Positions 8,060-17,334 of a DNA stretch of 64,000 nt are shown here, piece after piece. How positions within the stretch are numbered: the first letter of the stretch is position 1; the number at the start of each line of letters is the position of its first letter. The position numbers and the translations under genes were made by a program. The notes beneath the pieces were generated by a model. The model had not been told where the DNA came from. It did not search any database and worked only from the letters and a program-made list of their open reading frames with translations. The stretch is from Phenylobacterium soli. Lineage in GTDB: Bacteria > Pseudomonadota > Alphaproteobacteria > Caulobacterales > Caulobacteraceae. The stretch covers positions 1,612,001 to 1,676,000 of the forward strand of contig NZ_QFYQ01000001.1 in the NCBI RefSeq assembly GCF_003254475.1. Reading direction: 5' to 3'.

Positions 8060-9069
8060 TTGGCGGCGGTCGGCGCGGGCAGGAACTGCAGGGTGTAGGC
8101 GGCCTTGTAGCCCATGTCCTTGGGATAGACGCCGGCGCCGGACGCCATGTCGAAGAAGCTTTTCCAGCGGGCGTCGGTCATCGCCCCGACGCCGAGCGTC
8201 TTGGCCTCGGCCCCGTCGACGATGCCATAGGCCTTCATCTTCTCGCGCGCCTGGGCCAGCACGTCGGCCGTCATCTCCGGATTGTCCTTCATGATCAGGG
8301 CGTCGGCGGGCTTGGGATCACCGTAGAGGTAGTCGCGCCAGCCCTTGGCCGAAGCCTCGACGAAGGCCTTCACCGCGGCGGGGTTGGAGGCGATCAGCTT
8401 GTCGGAGGCGAGCACCATGGCCGCGTAGCCGGGATAGCCCTCGTCGGCCAGCAGGAAGACCTTGGGCCTGAGGCCCGACTGCTTCTCGATGGTGTAGGGT
8501 TCGGACGTCAGGTAGCCCTGCTGGGCGACGCGCTTGTCGGCCAGGAACGGCGCGGAATTGAAGGTGTACTTGCGCACCTGCTCGTCCTTGAAGCCGAACT
8601 TCGCCTTCAGCCAGACCCAGAAGTCGCCGATGGCGGCGTCCGAGAGCAGGATCGGGTGGCCCCTGAGGTCGGCGATCGAATTGATGCCCTGGTCGGGGTG
8701 GACGATGAGGACCTGCGGGTCCTTCTGCATGAAGGCGGCGACCGCCTTCACCGGGACCTTCTGGCGGGCGAGGTTCATCACCAGGAAGGAGTTGGAGCCG
8801 TCGCCCATCTCCACCGCGCCGGAGGCGACGAGCTGGGAGACGTTCACGCCGGGGCCGCCCTGGATCAGGGTCACGTCGAGCCCGCGCTTGGCGTATTCGC
8901 CCTCGGCGAGCGCCTCGTAGAACCCGCCGTGCTCGGCCTCGGCCCGCCAGTCGGTGGCGAAGCGGATAGCGGTGCGCTGGCCGGGGCCCGGCGCGGCCTC
9001 CTTCTTCTGCGGCGAACAGGCGGCGAGCAGGCCGATGGCGGCCAGCAGGGCCGGGCGCAGAGCTTTCAT
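8056..9069 (-). CDS. ABC substrate-binding lipoprotein, NMT1/THI5-like
   Basis: A 337-residue periplasmic binding lipoprotein. The start is taken at the ATG at 9067-9069, giving MKALRPALLAAIGLLAACS with a lipobox whose Cys is residue 18; the open frame upstream lacks such a signal. The mature N-terminus 'IRFATDWRAEAEHGGFYEAL' and 'GLDVTLIQGGP..N' are typical of the NMT1/THI5-like group, which includes binding proteins for pyrimidine thiamine precursors (ThiY), riboflavin (RibY), nitrate and alkanesulfonates. The AEHGGFY form is closest to the ThiY/RibY side, but the ligand cannot be fixed from sequence alone. A 480-base structured leader or RNA gene precedes it. Confidence 0.9.
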   Translation of the reverse strand: MKALRPALLAAIGLLAACSPQKKEAAPGPGQRTAIRFATDWRAEAEHGGFYEALAEGEYAKRGLDVTLIQGGPGVNVSQLVASGAVEMGDGSNSFLVMNLARQKVPVKAVAAFMQKDPQVLIVHPDQGINSIADLRGHPILLSDAAIGDFWVWLKAKFGFKDEQVRKYTFNSAPFLADKRVAQQGYLTSEPYTIEKQSGLRPKVFLLADEGYPGYAAMVLASDKLIASNPAAVKAFVEASAKGWRDYLYGDPKPADALIMKDNPEMTADVLAQAREKMKAYGIVDGAEAKTLGVGAMTDARWKSFFDMASGAGVYPKDMGYKAAYTLQFLPAPTAAK

Positions 9070-9147
9070 GGACGAGATCCCCCACGACGTCGAAGCGGCG
9101 GAGGGTAGGGCGGTCCGGCGGCGCTTGGAAGAGCGCCCAAATAGCAA

Positions 9148-9183
9148 GAGGGCGGCGCATCGGTTTCCCGCTGCGTCGCCCTC
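9148..9183 (-). terminator. Terminator-like hairpin at the 3' end of the structured region
   Basis: The stem pairs GAGGGCG with CGCCCTC and continues as CGCA with TGCG after one mismatch; its apex is the CGG-GAAA-CCG hairpin. On the minus strand it is followed by TTGCTATTTG, a loose T-rich stretch. It ends 78 bases before the ABC binding-protein start, so it could end an independent RNA or act as an attenuator. Confidence 0.45.
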
Positions 9184-9267
9184 TCATACAGATCCGTTGG
9201 GGGATCTGCGTCGATAGGCCAGGTGCGATTTCGGTTCGCGGGTCGCCCCGCTGGTTTTCAGTCGCAT
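9184..9267 (-). CDS. Possible 27-residue leader peptide inside the structured region
   Basis: A minus-strand ATG at 9265-9267 follows a GGAAGGG ribosome-site-like sequence at about eight bases and opens a 27-codon frame ending in TGA at 9184-9186. The product is very basic, beginning MRLKTSGATREPK and ending RRRSPNGSV. Codons are not like those of the neighbouring genes, and the frame runs through the hairpins described for this region, so it may be coincidental. The same frame is open further upstream to a TTG at 9456. Confidence 0.25.
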   Translation of the reverse strand: MRLKTSGATREPKSHLAYRRRSPNGSV

Positions 9268-9456
9268 CCGGGTTTCCCTTCCAGGCGAGTTCCGGGTCGC
9301 CCCGGTTCTGCACCCTTCGAAGAAACCTCCGCTCGCTTGTTTGGATCGGTTTCCCGCTCCGCCCTGCGCCGCAGTTCCTCTCGGCGACTTGACGTTCCCA
9401 CCGAACCCGTTATGAGGCAAGCGCCCGACCTCGCCCCGGTGTGGGGAAGCCGTCAA

Positions 9457-9476
9457 AACAGTGTGAATGAACTGTT
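9457..9476. promoter_or_regulatory. Inverted repeat AACAGT-N8-ACTGTT
   Basis: Two perfect 6-base half-sites around an 8-base spacer lie in the AT-richer part of the uup/ABC gap, just upstream (minus-strand sense) of the structured RNA region. It could be an operator for that transcript. No regulator can be named. Confidence 0.3.
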
Positions 9477-9527
9477 AACGATTGGCGGATGGCGGGCTGT
9501 TTCTCCTGAAAATTCAAAGCGCTCGAT

Positions 9528-9536
9528 TTATCCACA
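9528..9536 (+). promoter_or_regulatory. Consensus DnaA box TTATCCACA
   Basis: One exact 9-base DnaA box in the intergenic region, 16 bases after the uup stop codon. No cluster of boxes, AT-rich unwinding element or origin gene is nearby, so this is not an origin; it could be a regulatory or titration site, or chance. Confidence 0.4.
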
Positions 9537-9551
9537 GGAAAGCCGCGCCGC

Positions 9552-11363
<1,812 letters not shown>

Positions 11364-11412
11364 GGGCCGGCTGAGATAGAGCCTTCCGGCGAAGGCGCAA
11401 GGCCGCGCGCGA

Positions 11413-12630
11413 TCAGGCCGCGGCGGCGGGCTCCGGATGGGTCGTCGCGTGCAGGGCCGCCGCCACCGCGAGGCCGAGCGCCAGGAGAACGGCGCCGAGG
11501 ACCAGCACGCCGTGCGCGTGGCCCTCGCGGACCGCCAGGGAGGCGAGGAAGGGGCCGAGCGCGCCGGCCAGGACCTGGGTGGCGCCGCTCTGCACGGCGG
11601 CGCGCCGCGTGGGGTCGGCCTCGATGGTCATGGGCACCAGGAACGGCCCGATCGTCCCGCCCGCCATGCCGGCGAGGCCGGTGACCAGGATGAACCACCA
11701 GGCCGGGGCCGAGACCGCGAAGGTGATCCAGGCGAGGGCCAGGGCGGCGGCACAGCCGGCGAAGACCCAGATGTAGCGGACCCGGCCAGCCAGGGCGGTG
11801 GCGAGAATTCCGCCGAGGATCTGGGCCCCGACGCCCGCCGAGGCTGCGGTGCGGCCGGCGCCGTTGGCAAGTCCGGCTTCGTGGGCCAGCGGGATCAGGT
11901 AGACGCCGACGGCGGCGATCGAGCCGGAGAAGCCGAGGGTGGCGAGGAGGGCGATCCAGCCCTTCAGCGGCGGCGCGCCGGAACTCTCCTGTTCGGTCCC
12001 CGGGACCGCGCCGTACTCGCTTGGCCCGACGAGAGCGACGAGGGCGCAGAGGACGCCGGTGGCGGCCAGCAGGGCATAGCCGCCGTTGGCCCCGAAGTGC
12101 GGCAGGACGTAGGCCGTCAGCGTCATGGCCGCGGCGAGCTGGGTGAGGCCCATGCCGGTGAACATGAAGCCCGCCCACCGCTCGGGCGTGGCGGTGCGCG
12201 AGATCAGGCCGACGGCGATCCACAGCAGCACGCCTTCCGGCACGCCGGCCAGGAGACGGATGATCAGCACCTGATCGCCGCTGGCCCGGAAGGTGGCGAG
12301 ATTGACGAGCACGAGGAGCAGGCTGGCGACCACGCCCACCAGGCGAAGGCGGCGGGGCTTGAGGAGGATGCCGGCGAGGCCGGTGGCCAGGCCCATGCTG
12401 AGCGCCTCCAGCATGGCGGTGCGGCCGATGCCGGCGGCGGTCAGGCGGTGCTCGTCGGCGAGGGCGGCGAGCAGCATGCCGAGCACGCCGGCGCCGACGA
12501 GGGCAAGGACGCCGAGGGAGATGGCGGCGGCGGTCTCGAGAGGGGTGAACGGCGCGCCGGCGACCTCGGCGACCATGTCGTCGGGGCTGTCTTCGGCTGC
12601 GGGCGCGATCGCCTCGAGGCCCTGACTCAT
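11413..12630 (-). CDS. MFS transporter
   Basis: A 405-residue inner-membrane protein with about twelve hydrophobic segments. Translation is placed at the ATG at 12628-12630, which follows GGGAGGGAAGG directly and gives the product MSQGLEAIAPAAEDSP; an ATG 27 bases upstream (12655-12657) has no ribosome site. The N-terminal 30 residues are cytoplasmic and acidic. No substrate-specific motif was found; the family includes exporters of drugs and sugars. It is divergent from ycgN, with 116 bases between the starts. Confidence 0.85.
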   Translation of the reverse strand: MSQGLEAIAPAAEDSPDDMVAEVAGAPFTPLETAAAISLGVLALVGAGVLGMLLAALADEHRLTAAGIGRTAMLEALSMGLATGLAGILLKPRRLRLVGVVASLLLVLVNLATFRASGDQVLIIRLLAGVPEGVLLWIAVGLISRTATPERWAGFMFTGMGLTQLAAAMTLTAYVLPHFGANGGYALLAATGVLCALVALVGPSEYGAVPGTEQESSGAPPLKGWIALLATLGFSGSIAAVGVYLIPLAHEAGLANGAGRTAASAGVGAQILGGILATALAGRVRYIWVFAGCAAALALAWITFAVSAPAWWFILVTGLAGMAGGTIGPFLVPMTIEADPTRRAAVQSGATQVLAGALGPFLASLAVREGHAHGVLVLGAVLLALGLAVAAALHATTHPEPAAAA

Positions 12631-12746
12631 CCTTCCCTCCCGTTTTCTTTTGAGCATCGCGCGGCGGCGGGCGGGTTGGCCAGAGTGAAAAGCCAGACTG
12701 AAAAGAAAGCCAGGCGCCGCTTGGGAGTTCGGCGCAACCCGACTAG

Positions 12747-13214
12747 ATGACCGCCATGGCCGGCCAACCCTTCTGGCGACGCAAGACCCTGGAACAGATG
12801 ACCGCCGCGGAGTGGGAGAGCCTCTGCGACGGTTGCGGCCTGTGCTGCCTGGTGCGCTTCGAGGACGAGGAGACCGGCGAGGTCATCCCGACGCGGGTCC
12901 ACTGCAAGCTCTTCGACCCGCAGGCCTGCGTCTGCACCGACTATGCGAACCGCAAGCGCCACGTGCCGGACTGCATCAAGCTGACGCCGCACAACATCGA
13001 GGCGCTGGAGTGGATGCCCAAGAGCTGCGCCTACCGCCGCCTGCACGAGGGCCGCGACCTGGCCGACTGGCACCCGCTGATCTCAGGCGATCCGGAGAGC
13101 GTCCATCGGGCCGGCGTCTCGGTGCGGGGCCAGACGATCAACGAGGACGTGCTGGCGGATCCGGAGGACGCTCTCGACTTCGCCGCCGCGGATCTGCTCG
13201 ACGAGCGCGGCTGA
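12747..13214 (+). CDS. YcgN family cysteine-cluster protein (UPF0260)
   Basis: A 155-residue cytoplasmic protein with the clustered cysteines of the UPF0260/YkgJ-like group: 'CDGCGLCCL' at residues 28-36, a Cys in 'VHCKLFD', 'ACVCTDY' and 'PDCIKL', and a Cys in 'KSCAYR'. These probably bind a metal or an iron-sulfur cluster; the biochemical role is not established. Length and ending match the family (E. coli YcgN is about 150 residues). An alternative start is the ATG at 12756, three codons later. Confidence 0.92.
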   Translation: MTAMAGQPFWRRKTLEQMTAAEWESLCDGCGLCCLVRFEDEETGEVIPTRVHCKLFDPQACVCTDYANRKRHVPDCIKLTPHNIEALEWMPKSCAYRRLHEGRDLADWHPLISGDPESVHRAGVSVRGQTINEDVLADPEDALDFAAADLLDERG

Positions 13215-13311
13215 TCAAGCTTGGCCGTGACGGCCGCGTGGCCTAGGACCGTCATGGACGAGGTGGGGTCTCTCCGCGAGCTCTCCGGTCCGTCACGAGG
13301 GGGGAAGATCG

Positions 13312-13626
13312 ATGATCGGCGTAGCGATGGCGCTCGCAGCGGGCGCGGCCGCCGTTTCCGGCGGCGAGACGATGCCTGCCGCCGAGGTGTCTCAGCTTTC
13401 GAATTGCCTGCTCGGTACAGGCCAGAGTGTACAGCCTGCTGATTGCCCGGCCCCCAAGGAAGCGATCATCCGGCTTGGCCAACCCGTCCCTGGCTTCCAG
13501 GGCCTGGTCACCAGCATCACCCGACCGCAACATTTGGCTCCCAATGGCTGCTGGGCGATGGTTCAGGTCGGTGGCAAGAACGTGGTCCTGATCAGCTATC
13601 GGAACTGCGTCGCTCGCCGCCCCTGA
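13312..13626 (+). CDS. Small secreted protein of unknown function
   Basis: A 104-residue protein behind a strong GAGGGGGGAAGA ribosome site. The first 18 residues (MIGVAMALAAGAAAVSGG) resemble a short signal peptide. The mature part has four Cys residues (about 32, 45, 79 and 98), which could form two disulfides. The order 'SNCLLG', 'ADCPAP', 'NGCWAMVQVGGKNVVLISYRNC' suggests a small beta-rich fold. I do not recognise a family. It stands alone between ycgN and the dnaJ-like gene. Confidence 0.6.
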   Translation: MIGVAMALAAGAAAVSGGETMPAAEVSQLSNCLLGTGQSVQPADCPAPKEAIIRLGQPVPGFQGLVTSITRPQHLAPNGCWAMVQVGGKNVVLISYRNCVARRP

Positions 13627-13726
13627 AGTATGTGGCAAAATTGCCACAGACGCTCTTGCGTGCAAGGGCGAACGGACCAATCTAAAAGGCCAAGTTCTTC
13701 TAGCGCTTTTAGACGAGGTCCATCGC

Positions 13727-14689
13727 TTGGCGCGCGACCCCTATCAGGAGCTGGGCGTCTCCCGCACCGCGAGCGCCGACGAGATCCGCAAGGCCTTCCG
13801 CAAGCTGGCGAAGGCGAACCATCCCGACACCAACCCCGGCGACAAGGAAGCCGAGGAGCGGTTCAAGCGGGTGAGCGCGGCCTTCGACATCATCGGCGAC
13901 GCCGAGAAGAAGAAGAAATTCGACGCCGGCGAGATCGACGCCGACGGGCGCGAGACCTTCCGCGGCTTCGGCGGCGGGCAGGGCCCCTGGGGCTCCCGGC
14001 CGGCGGGCAACTACGACACAGGCGGCTTCGGCCGCGGCGGCGGCTATCGCGAGAGCTTCGAGGGCGTCGACCTCGGCGACATCCTCGGCGAGATGTTCGG
14101 CGGCGGTGGCGCGGCCGGGCGCGGCGGCGGCGGCGGCCGAGGCGGCGGCTTCGGCCCGTTCTCCCAGCGCGGCTCGGACGTGCGCGCCAAGCTCGAGATC
14201 GACATCGAGGATTCCATCCGCGGCGCGAAGAAGCGCATCGCCTTCTCCGACGGCCGCACCATCGACGTAACCATTCCCAAGGGCGCCCAGGAAGGCCAGA
14301 CGCTTCGGCTGAAGGGCCAGGGCGCCCCCGGCCGCGCCGGCCCTGGCGACGCGTTCATCGAGCTGGTCATCGCCCCGCACCCGATCTACCGCCGGGAGGG
14401 CGAGGTGCTGGTCATGGACGTGCCGGTGACCGTCTATGACGCAGTGCTGGGCGGCAAGGTCGAGGCGCCGACGCCCGACGGCCCGGTGACCCTGACCATC
14501 CCGAAGGGCGCCAACACCGGCGCCAAACTGCGCCTGAAGGGCCGCGGGCTCTCCGACACCGGCGGGCGGCGCGGCGACCTGTTCGCCCGGCTGGTGGTGA
14601 CCCTGCCCGATACGCCGGGGCCGGAGCTGGAAGACTTCGCCGAGGAATGGAAGAAGAAGCGGCCCTATCAGCCGCGGCGGCGTGTGTAG
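13727..14689 (+). CDS. DnaJ-class co-chaperone, CbpA-like
   Basis: A 320-residue class II J-protein that stimulates a DnaK ATPase. The J domain is residues 1-70 with the invariant H32-P33-D34 tripeptide. A Gly-rich and Phe-rich linker (about 80-145, including long Gly runs) follows, then two beta-rich substrate-binding domains (about 150-305) with 'IRGAKKRIAFSDGRTIDV' and 'VTLTIPKGANTGAKLRLKGRG'. There is no zinc-finger (CxxCxGxG) domain, which separates it from true DnaJ. The start is a TTG, since no ATG is present upstream in frame. Confidence 0.92.
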   Translation: MARDPYQELGVSRTASADEIRKAFRKLAKANHPDTNPGDKEAEERFKRVSAAFDIIGDAEKKKKFDAGEIDADGRETFRGFGGGQGPWGSRPAGNYDTGGFGRGGGYRESFEGVDLGDILGEMFGGGGAAGRGGGGGRGGGFGPFSQRGSDVRAKLEIDIEDSIRGAKKRIAFSDGRTIDVTIPKGAQEGQTLRLKGQGAPGRAGPGDAFIELVIAPHPIYRREGEVLVMDVPVTVYDAVLGGKVEAPTPDGPVTLTIPKGANTGAKLRLKGRGLSDTGGRRGDLFARLVVTLPDTPGPELEDFAEEWKKKRPYQPRRRV

Positions 14690-14758
14690 ACAAAGCCTAA
14701 GCGTGGCATAACCAGCCATTCAGGCTGGGTTCAGTCCGGGTGGGCAAGGGTGCGCTCC

Positions 14759-15112
14759 ATGAAGTGTCGTATGGCCATCGCTGCGCTCCTCATCGCCACG
14801 GCGGCTCCGCTGTCGGCGGGCCTGGCGGTTCCGGGCGCGGCCTGGGCGCAGGAAGGACTCCCGTCCCTCGGCGCCGGTCGGGGCGATCAGGACCAGGCGC
14901 GGGCGGCGGTCCGCGCCGGACGCCAGATCCCGCTCGCGCGCGTTATCCAGATGATCGCCGCGCGGACGCCGGGCCGGATGCTCAACGCGACCGTGGGCGA
15001 TCAGGGCGGCCGCCCCGCCTATTTCGTCCAATGGCAAAAGCCAGACGGGCGCGTGGTGGTCTTCGTGGTCGACGCCGAGAGCGGCGCGATGATCGGCCAG
15101 CAGGGCGGCTAG
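14759..15112 (+). CDS. PepSY-like periplasmic protein preceding a two-component system
   Basis: A 117-residue exported protein. The ATG at 14759 follows AAGG at nine bases; a GTG three codons upstream is the alternative. A signal peptide ends near AWAQE at about residue 31. The rest, 'IPLARVIQMIAARTPGRMLNATVGDQGGRPAYFVQWQKPDGRVVVFVVDAESGAMIG', is a single PepSY-like unit. In proteobacteria such small proteins often precede a PhoP-type regulator and kinase and inhibit the kinase from the periplasm (as with FeuN). Here the regulator starts 29 bases downstream, so the same role is inferred. Confidence 0.85.
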   Translation: MKCRMAIAALLIATAAPLSAGLAVPGAAWAQEGLPSLGAGRGDQDQARAAVRAGRQIPLARVIQMIAARTPGRMLNATVGDQGGRPAYFVQWQKPDGRVVVFVVDAESGAMIGQQGG

Positions 15113-15141
15113 GCCAGAATTTCGAAAGGGACGCGGAAACC

Positions 15142-15843
15142 TTGCGCATCCTGCTTGTGGAAGACGATCCGGATCTGTCGCGCCAGCTCAAGCTCGCGCT
15201 GAGCGACGCCGGCTATGCGGTGGACCATGCCCCCGATGGGGAAGAGGCCCAGTACCTCGGCGAGACCGAGCCCTATGACGCGATCATCCTCGACCTCGGC
15301 CTGCCGAAGGTGGACGGGGTGTCGGTGCTGGAGCGCTGGCGGCGCGAGAACATGACGACGCCGGTGCTGATCCTCACCGCCCGCGGCGCGTGGAGCGAGA
15401 AGGTCGCGGGCTTCGACGCCGGGGCCGACGACTACCTGACCAAGCCGTTCCACACCGAGGAGCTGCTGGCGCGCCTGCGGGCGCTGCTGCGGCGCTCGGC
15501 CGGCCATGCCGCGCCGCACCTGTCGTGCGGCGGGCTGCGGCTCGATCCGCGGGCGGCGCGGGCCAGCGTCAACGGCGAGCCGCTGCGGCTCACCTCGCTG
15601 GAGTACCGGCTGCTGCACTATCTGATGATGCACCAGGGCCGGGTGATCAGCCGCACCGAACTGGTCGAGCACCTCTACGACCAGGACTTCGACCGCGACT
15701 CCAACACCATCGAGGTGTTCATCGGCCGCGTGCGCAAGAAGATCGGGGCCGAGCGGATCGAGACGGTCCGCGGGCTCGGCTACCGCCTGACCTGCCCGGC
15801 CAACGAAGTCGGCGAGCAGGCCGGCGGCTCGGCCGGCGCGTGA
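15142..15843 (+). CDS. OmpR/PhoP-type response regulator
   Basis: A 233-residue DNA-binding regulator. The receiver domain (1-115) has the acidic pair D8/D9, the phospho-acceptor D51 in 'IILDLGLPK' and the Lys in 'LTKPF'. The winged-helix DNA-binding domain (about 125-220) ends 'IETVRGLGYRL'. The start is a TTG at 15142 (product begins MRILLVEDD) preceded by AAGGGA. The kinase gene starts 22 bases after the stop. The set PepSY protein/regulator/kinase resembles FeuN-FeuP-FeuQ or PhoP-PhoQ systems, so periplasmic or envelope signals are likely; the targets are unknown. Confidence 0.93.
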   Translation: MRILLVEDDPDLSRQLKLALSDAGYAVDHAPDGEEAQYLGETEPYDAIILDLGLPKVDGVSVLERWRRENMTTPVLILTARGAWSEKVAGFDAGADDYLTKPFHTEELLARLRALLRRSAGHAAPHLSCGGLRLDPRAARASVNGEPLRLTSLEYRLLHYLMMHQGRVISRTELVEHLYDQDFDRDSNTIEVFIGRVRKKIGAERIETVRGLGYRLTCPANEVGEQAGGSAGA

Positions 15844-15865
15844 CGTCCTAGGGCGGGCCAAGGGC

Positions 15866-17248
15866 ATGGCCTTCGAGGCGCTCCGCCGCCCCTCGCTCGC
15901 GCGGCGACTGGTGCTGCTGGCGCTGGGCTGGAGCCTGGCGGCGCTGGTGGTCTCGGCGCTGGTGCTGGCCCTGCTCTTCCAGCAGGCGGCCCTGCGCCGC
16001 TTCGACCTCGGGCTTTCGGACCTGATCGACAACCTGACCGCCGGGGCGACGGTGGACCAGGGCCAGGTCTATGCGCCGGTGCTGACCGACGAGCGGGCGC
16101 TGCGCGCCTATTCCGGCCGCTACTGGGAGATCGCCGAGCGGGCGCCCGACGGCAGGATCCGCGCCCTCGTCCGCTCCCGTTCGCTATGGGACTCCGAGCT
16201 GCATCCGCCCGCCGACCTCGCCCAGCGGGTCGGGGCCAACCCCGGCCAGCCGGTGACCTTCTCGACGCCGGGACCGCTCGGCGAGCCGCTGCGCGCCATG
16301 GCCCGCCAGGCGAGCTATCCGGGCCGGGCGACGCCGGTGATCTTCTTCGCCGCGGAGGACCGTTCCCCCATCGACCGCGACGTGCGGGCGTTCGTCGCCT
16401 GGACGGCCGGCGCCTTCCTGCTGCTGGGCGCCGGGCTGATCGCCGCGGTGATCGTGCAGGTGCGCGTCGGCCTGCGGCCACTCTGGGCGCTGCGGCGCGA
16501 AGTGGCGGCGGTGCGCCGCGGCAAGGCCGAGCGCATCGAGGGCGAGTTCCCCATCGAACTGACCCCGCTGGCCGAGGAGCTGAACGCCCTGATGGCCCAC
16601 AACCAGGAGGTCGTGGAGCGCCAGCGGACCCACGTCGGCAACCTGGCGCACGCCCTGAAGACGCCGATCTCGGTGATGATCGCCGAGGCCGGCCAGCAGC
16701 CGGGGGCGCTGGCCGAGGTGGTCTCGCGCCAGGCCCAGGTGATGCAGCAGCACGTCGACCACCACCTGCGCCGGGCGCGGGCTGCGGCGCGGACCCAGGG
16801 CCAGGGCGAACGCACCGAGGTGGCCGAGGTGCTGGACGAGCTGGCCCGCACCCTGACGCGGATCTTCACCGACAAGGGCGTCGAGATCGACTGGGACTGC
16901 GACGAGGACCTCTATTTCCTCGGCGAGCGGCAGGACCTGATGGAGATCGCCGGCAACGCCATGGAGAACGCCTGCAAGTGGTGCAAGGGCAAGGTCCGCG
17001 TGCGCGCCGCGGCCAAGGGGCCCGAGCGGTTCGGCCTGACGGTGGAGGACAACGGCCCGGGGCTGCGGCCCGAGCAGCGCGAGGCGGCGCTGATGCGCGG
17101 CCAGCGGCTGGACGAGAGCGCGCCGGGCTCGGGGCTCGGCCTTTCGATCATCGACGAGCTGGCGAGGGCCTATCGCGGCAGCCTGAGCTTGAGCGACTCC
17201 ACGCTCGGCGGCCTGCGCCTGGAGGTCGACTTACCCCGCGTTGGGTAA
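15866..17248 (+). CDS. Sensor histidine kinase, FeuQ/PhoQ-like
   Basis: A 460-residue inner-membrane kinase. Transmembrane segments are at about 14-38 and 176-200, with a periplasmic sensor domain of about 135 residues between. A short HAMP-like linker leads to the H box with the phosphorylated H262 in 'NLAHALKTPISVM'. The N box is 'NAMENACKW', G1 'DNGPGL' and G2 'GSGLGLSI'. The 'HALKTP' H box is the form found in the PhoQ/FeuQ group. It is paired with the regulator just upstream and probably restrained by the PepSY protein. Confidence 0.93.
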   Translation: MAFEALRRPSLARRLVLLALGWSLAALVVSALVLALLFQQAALRRFDLGLSDLIDNLTAGATVDQGQVYAPVLTDERALRAYSGRYWEIAERAPDGRIRALVRSRSLWDSELHPPADLAQRVGANPGQPVTFSTPGPLGEPLRAMARQASYPGRATPVIFFAAEDRSPIDRDVRAFVAWTAGAFLLLGAGLIAAVIVQVRVGLRPLWALRREVAAVRRGKAERIEGEFPIELTPLAEELNALMAHNQEVVERQRTHVGNLAHALKTPISVMIAEAGQQPGALAEVVSRQAQVMQQHVDHHLRRARAAARTQGQGERTEVAEVLDELARTLTRIFTDKGVEIDWDCDEDLYFLGERQDLMEIAGNAMENACKWCKGKVRVRAAAKGPERFGLTVEDNGPGLRPEQREAALMRGQRLDESAPGSGLGLSIIDELARAYRGSLSLSDSTLGGLRLEVDLPRVG

Positions 17249-17303
17249 CGCGGTTTCCTTAACTTCGGAAAAGCTTAACCCGAACAACGGCAAGGTTCGA
17301 GTT

Positions 17304-17320
17304 CGCGGAGCCCCTCCGCG
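17304..17320 (+). promoter_or_regulatory. Perfect stem-loop just upstream of the 478-aa gene
   Basis: CGCGGAG and CTCCGCG pair around a CCC loop. The hairpin ends 14 bases before the ATG at 17335 and 3 bases before the GGAG ribosome site, so it may influence translation start. Confidence 0.35.
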
Positions 17321-17334
17321 GCTCGGAGTCCTTC

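Larger units (their letters stand above)
9148..9460 (-). ncRNA. Putative structured RNA (or long leader) upstream of the ABC operon
   Basis: On the minus strand this gap folds into many short hairpins. Two hairpins share the motif xxAgCGG-GAAA-CCGaTxx, at 9343-9360 and 9157-9174, with outer pairs GG/CC in one and GC/GC in the other, a compensatory difference. Two more share xxGGG-GCGA-CCCxx (9292-9305 and 9238-9251), with CC/GG in one and GC/GC in the other. There is also a 7-bp stem at 9189-9208, a TGCGA/TCGCA helix (9224-9228 with 9262-9266), a GGG-AAA-CCC hairpin at 9270-9278, and a terminal 36-base hairpin at 9148-9183. Codon use of the overlapping reading frames is unlike the neighbours. 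No TPP, FMN, cobalamin, SAM, RNase P, tmRNA or SRP hallmarks were found. The 5' end is uncertain. Confidence 0.5.

Noticed and set aside
9148-9460. TPP, FMN, cobalamin or SAM riboswitch, or RNase P/tmRNA/SRP RNA
   Set aside because: Compared by eye with each consensus core; none of the conserved motifs is present.
17255-17280. CtrA-like TTAA pair upstream of the 478-residue gene
   Set aside because: The two TTAA halves are separated by 12 bases, not 7.
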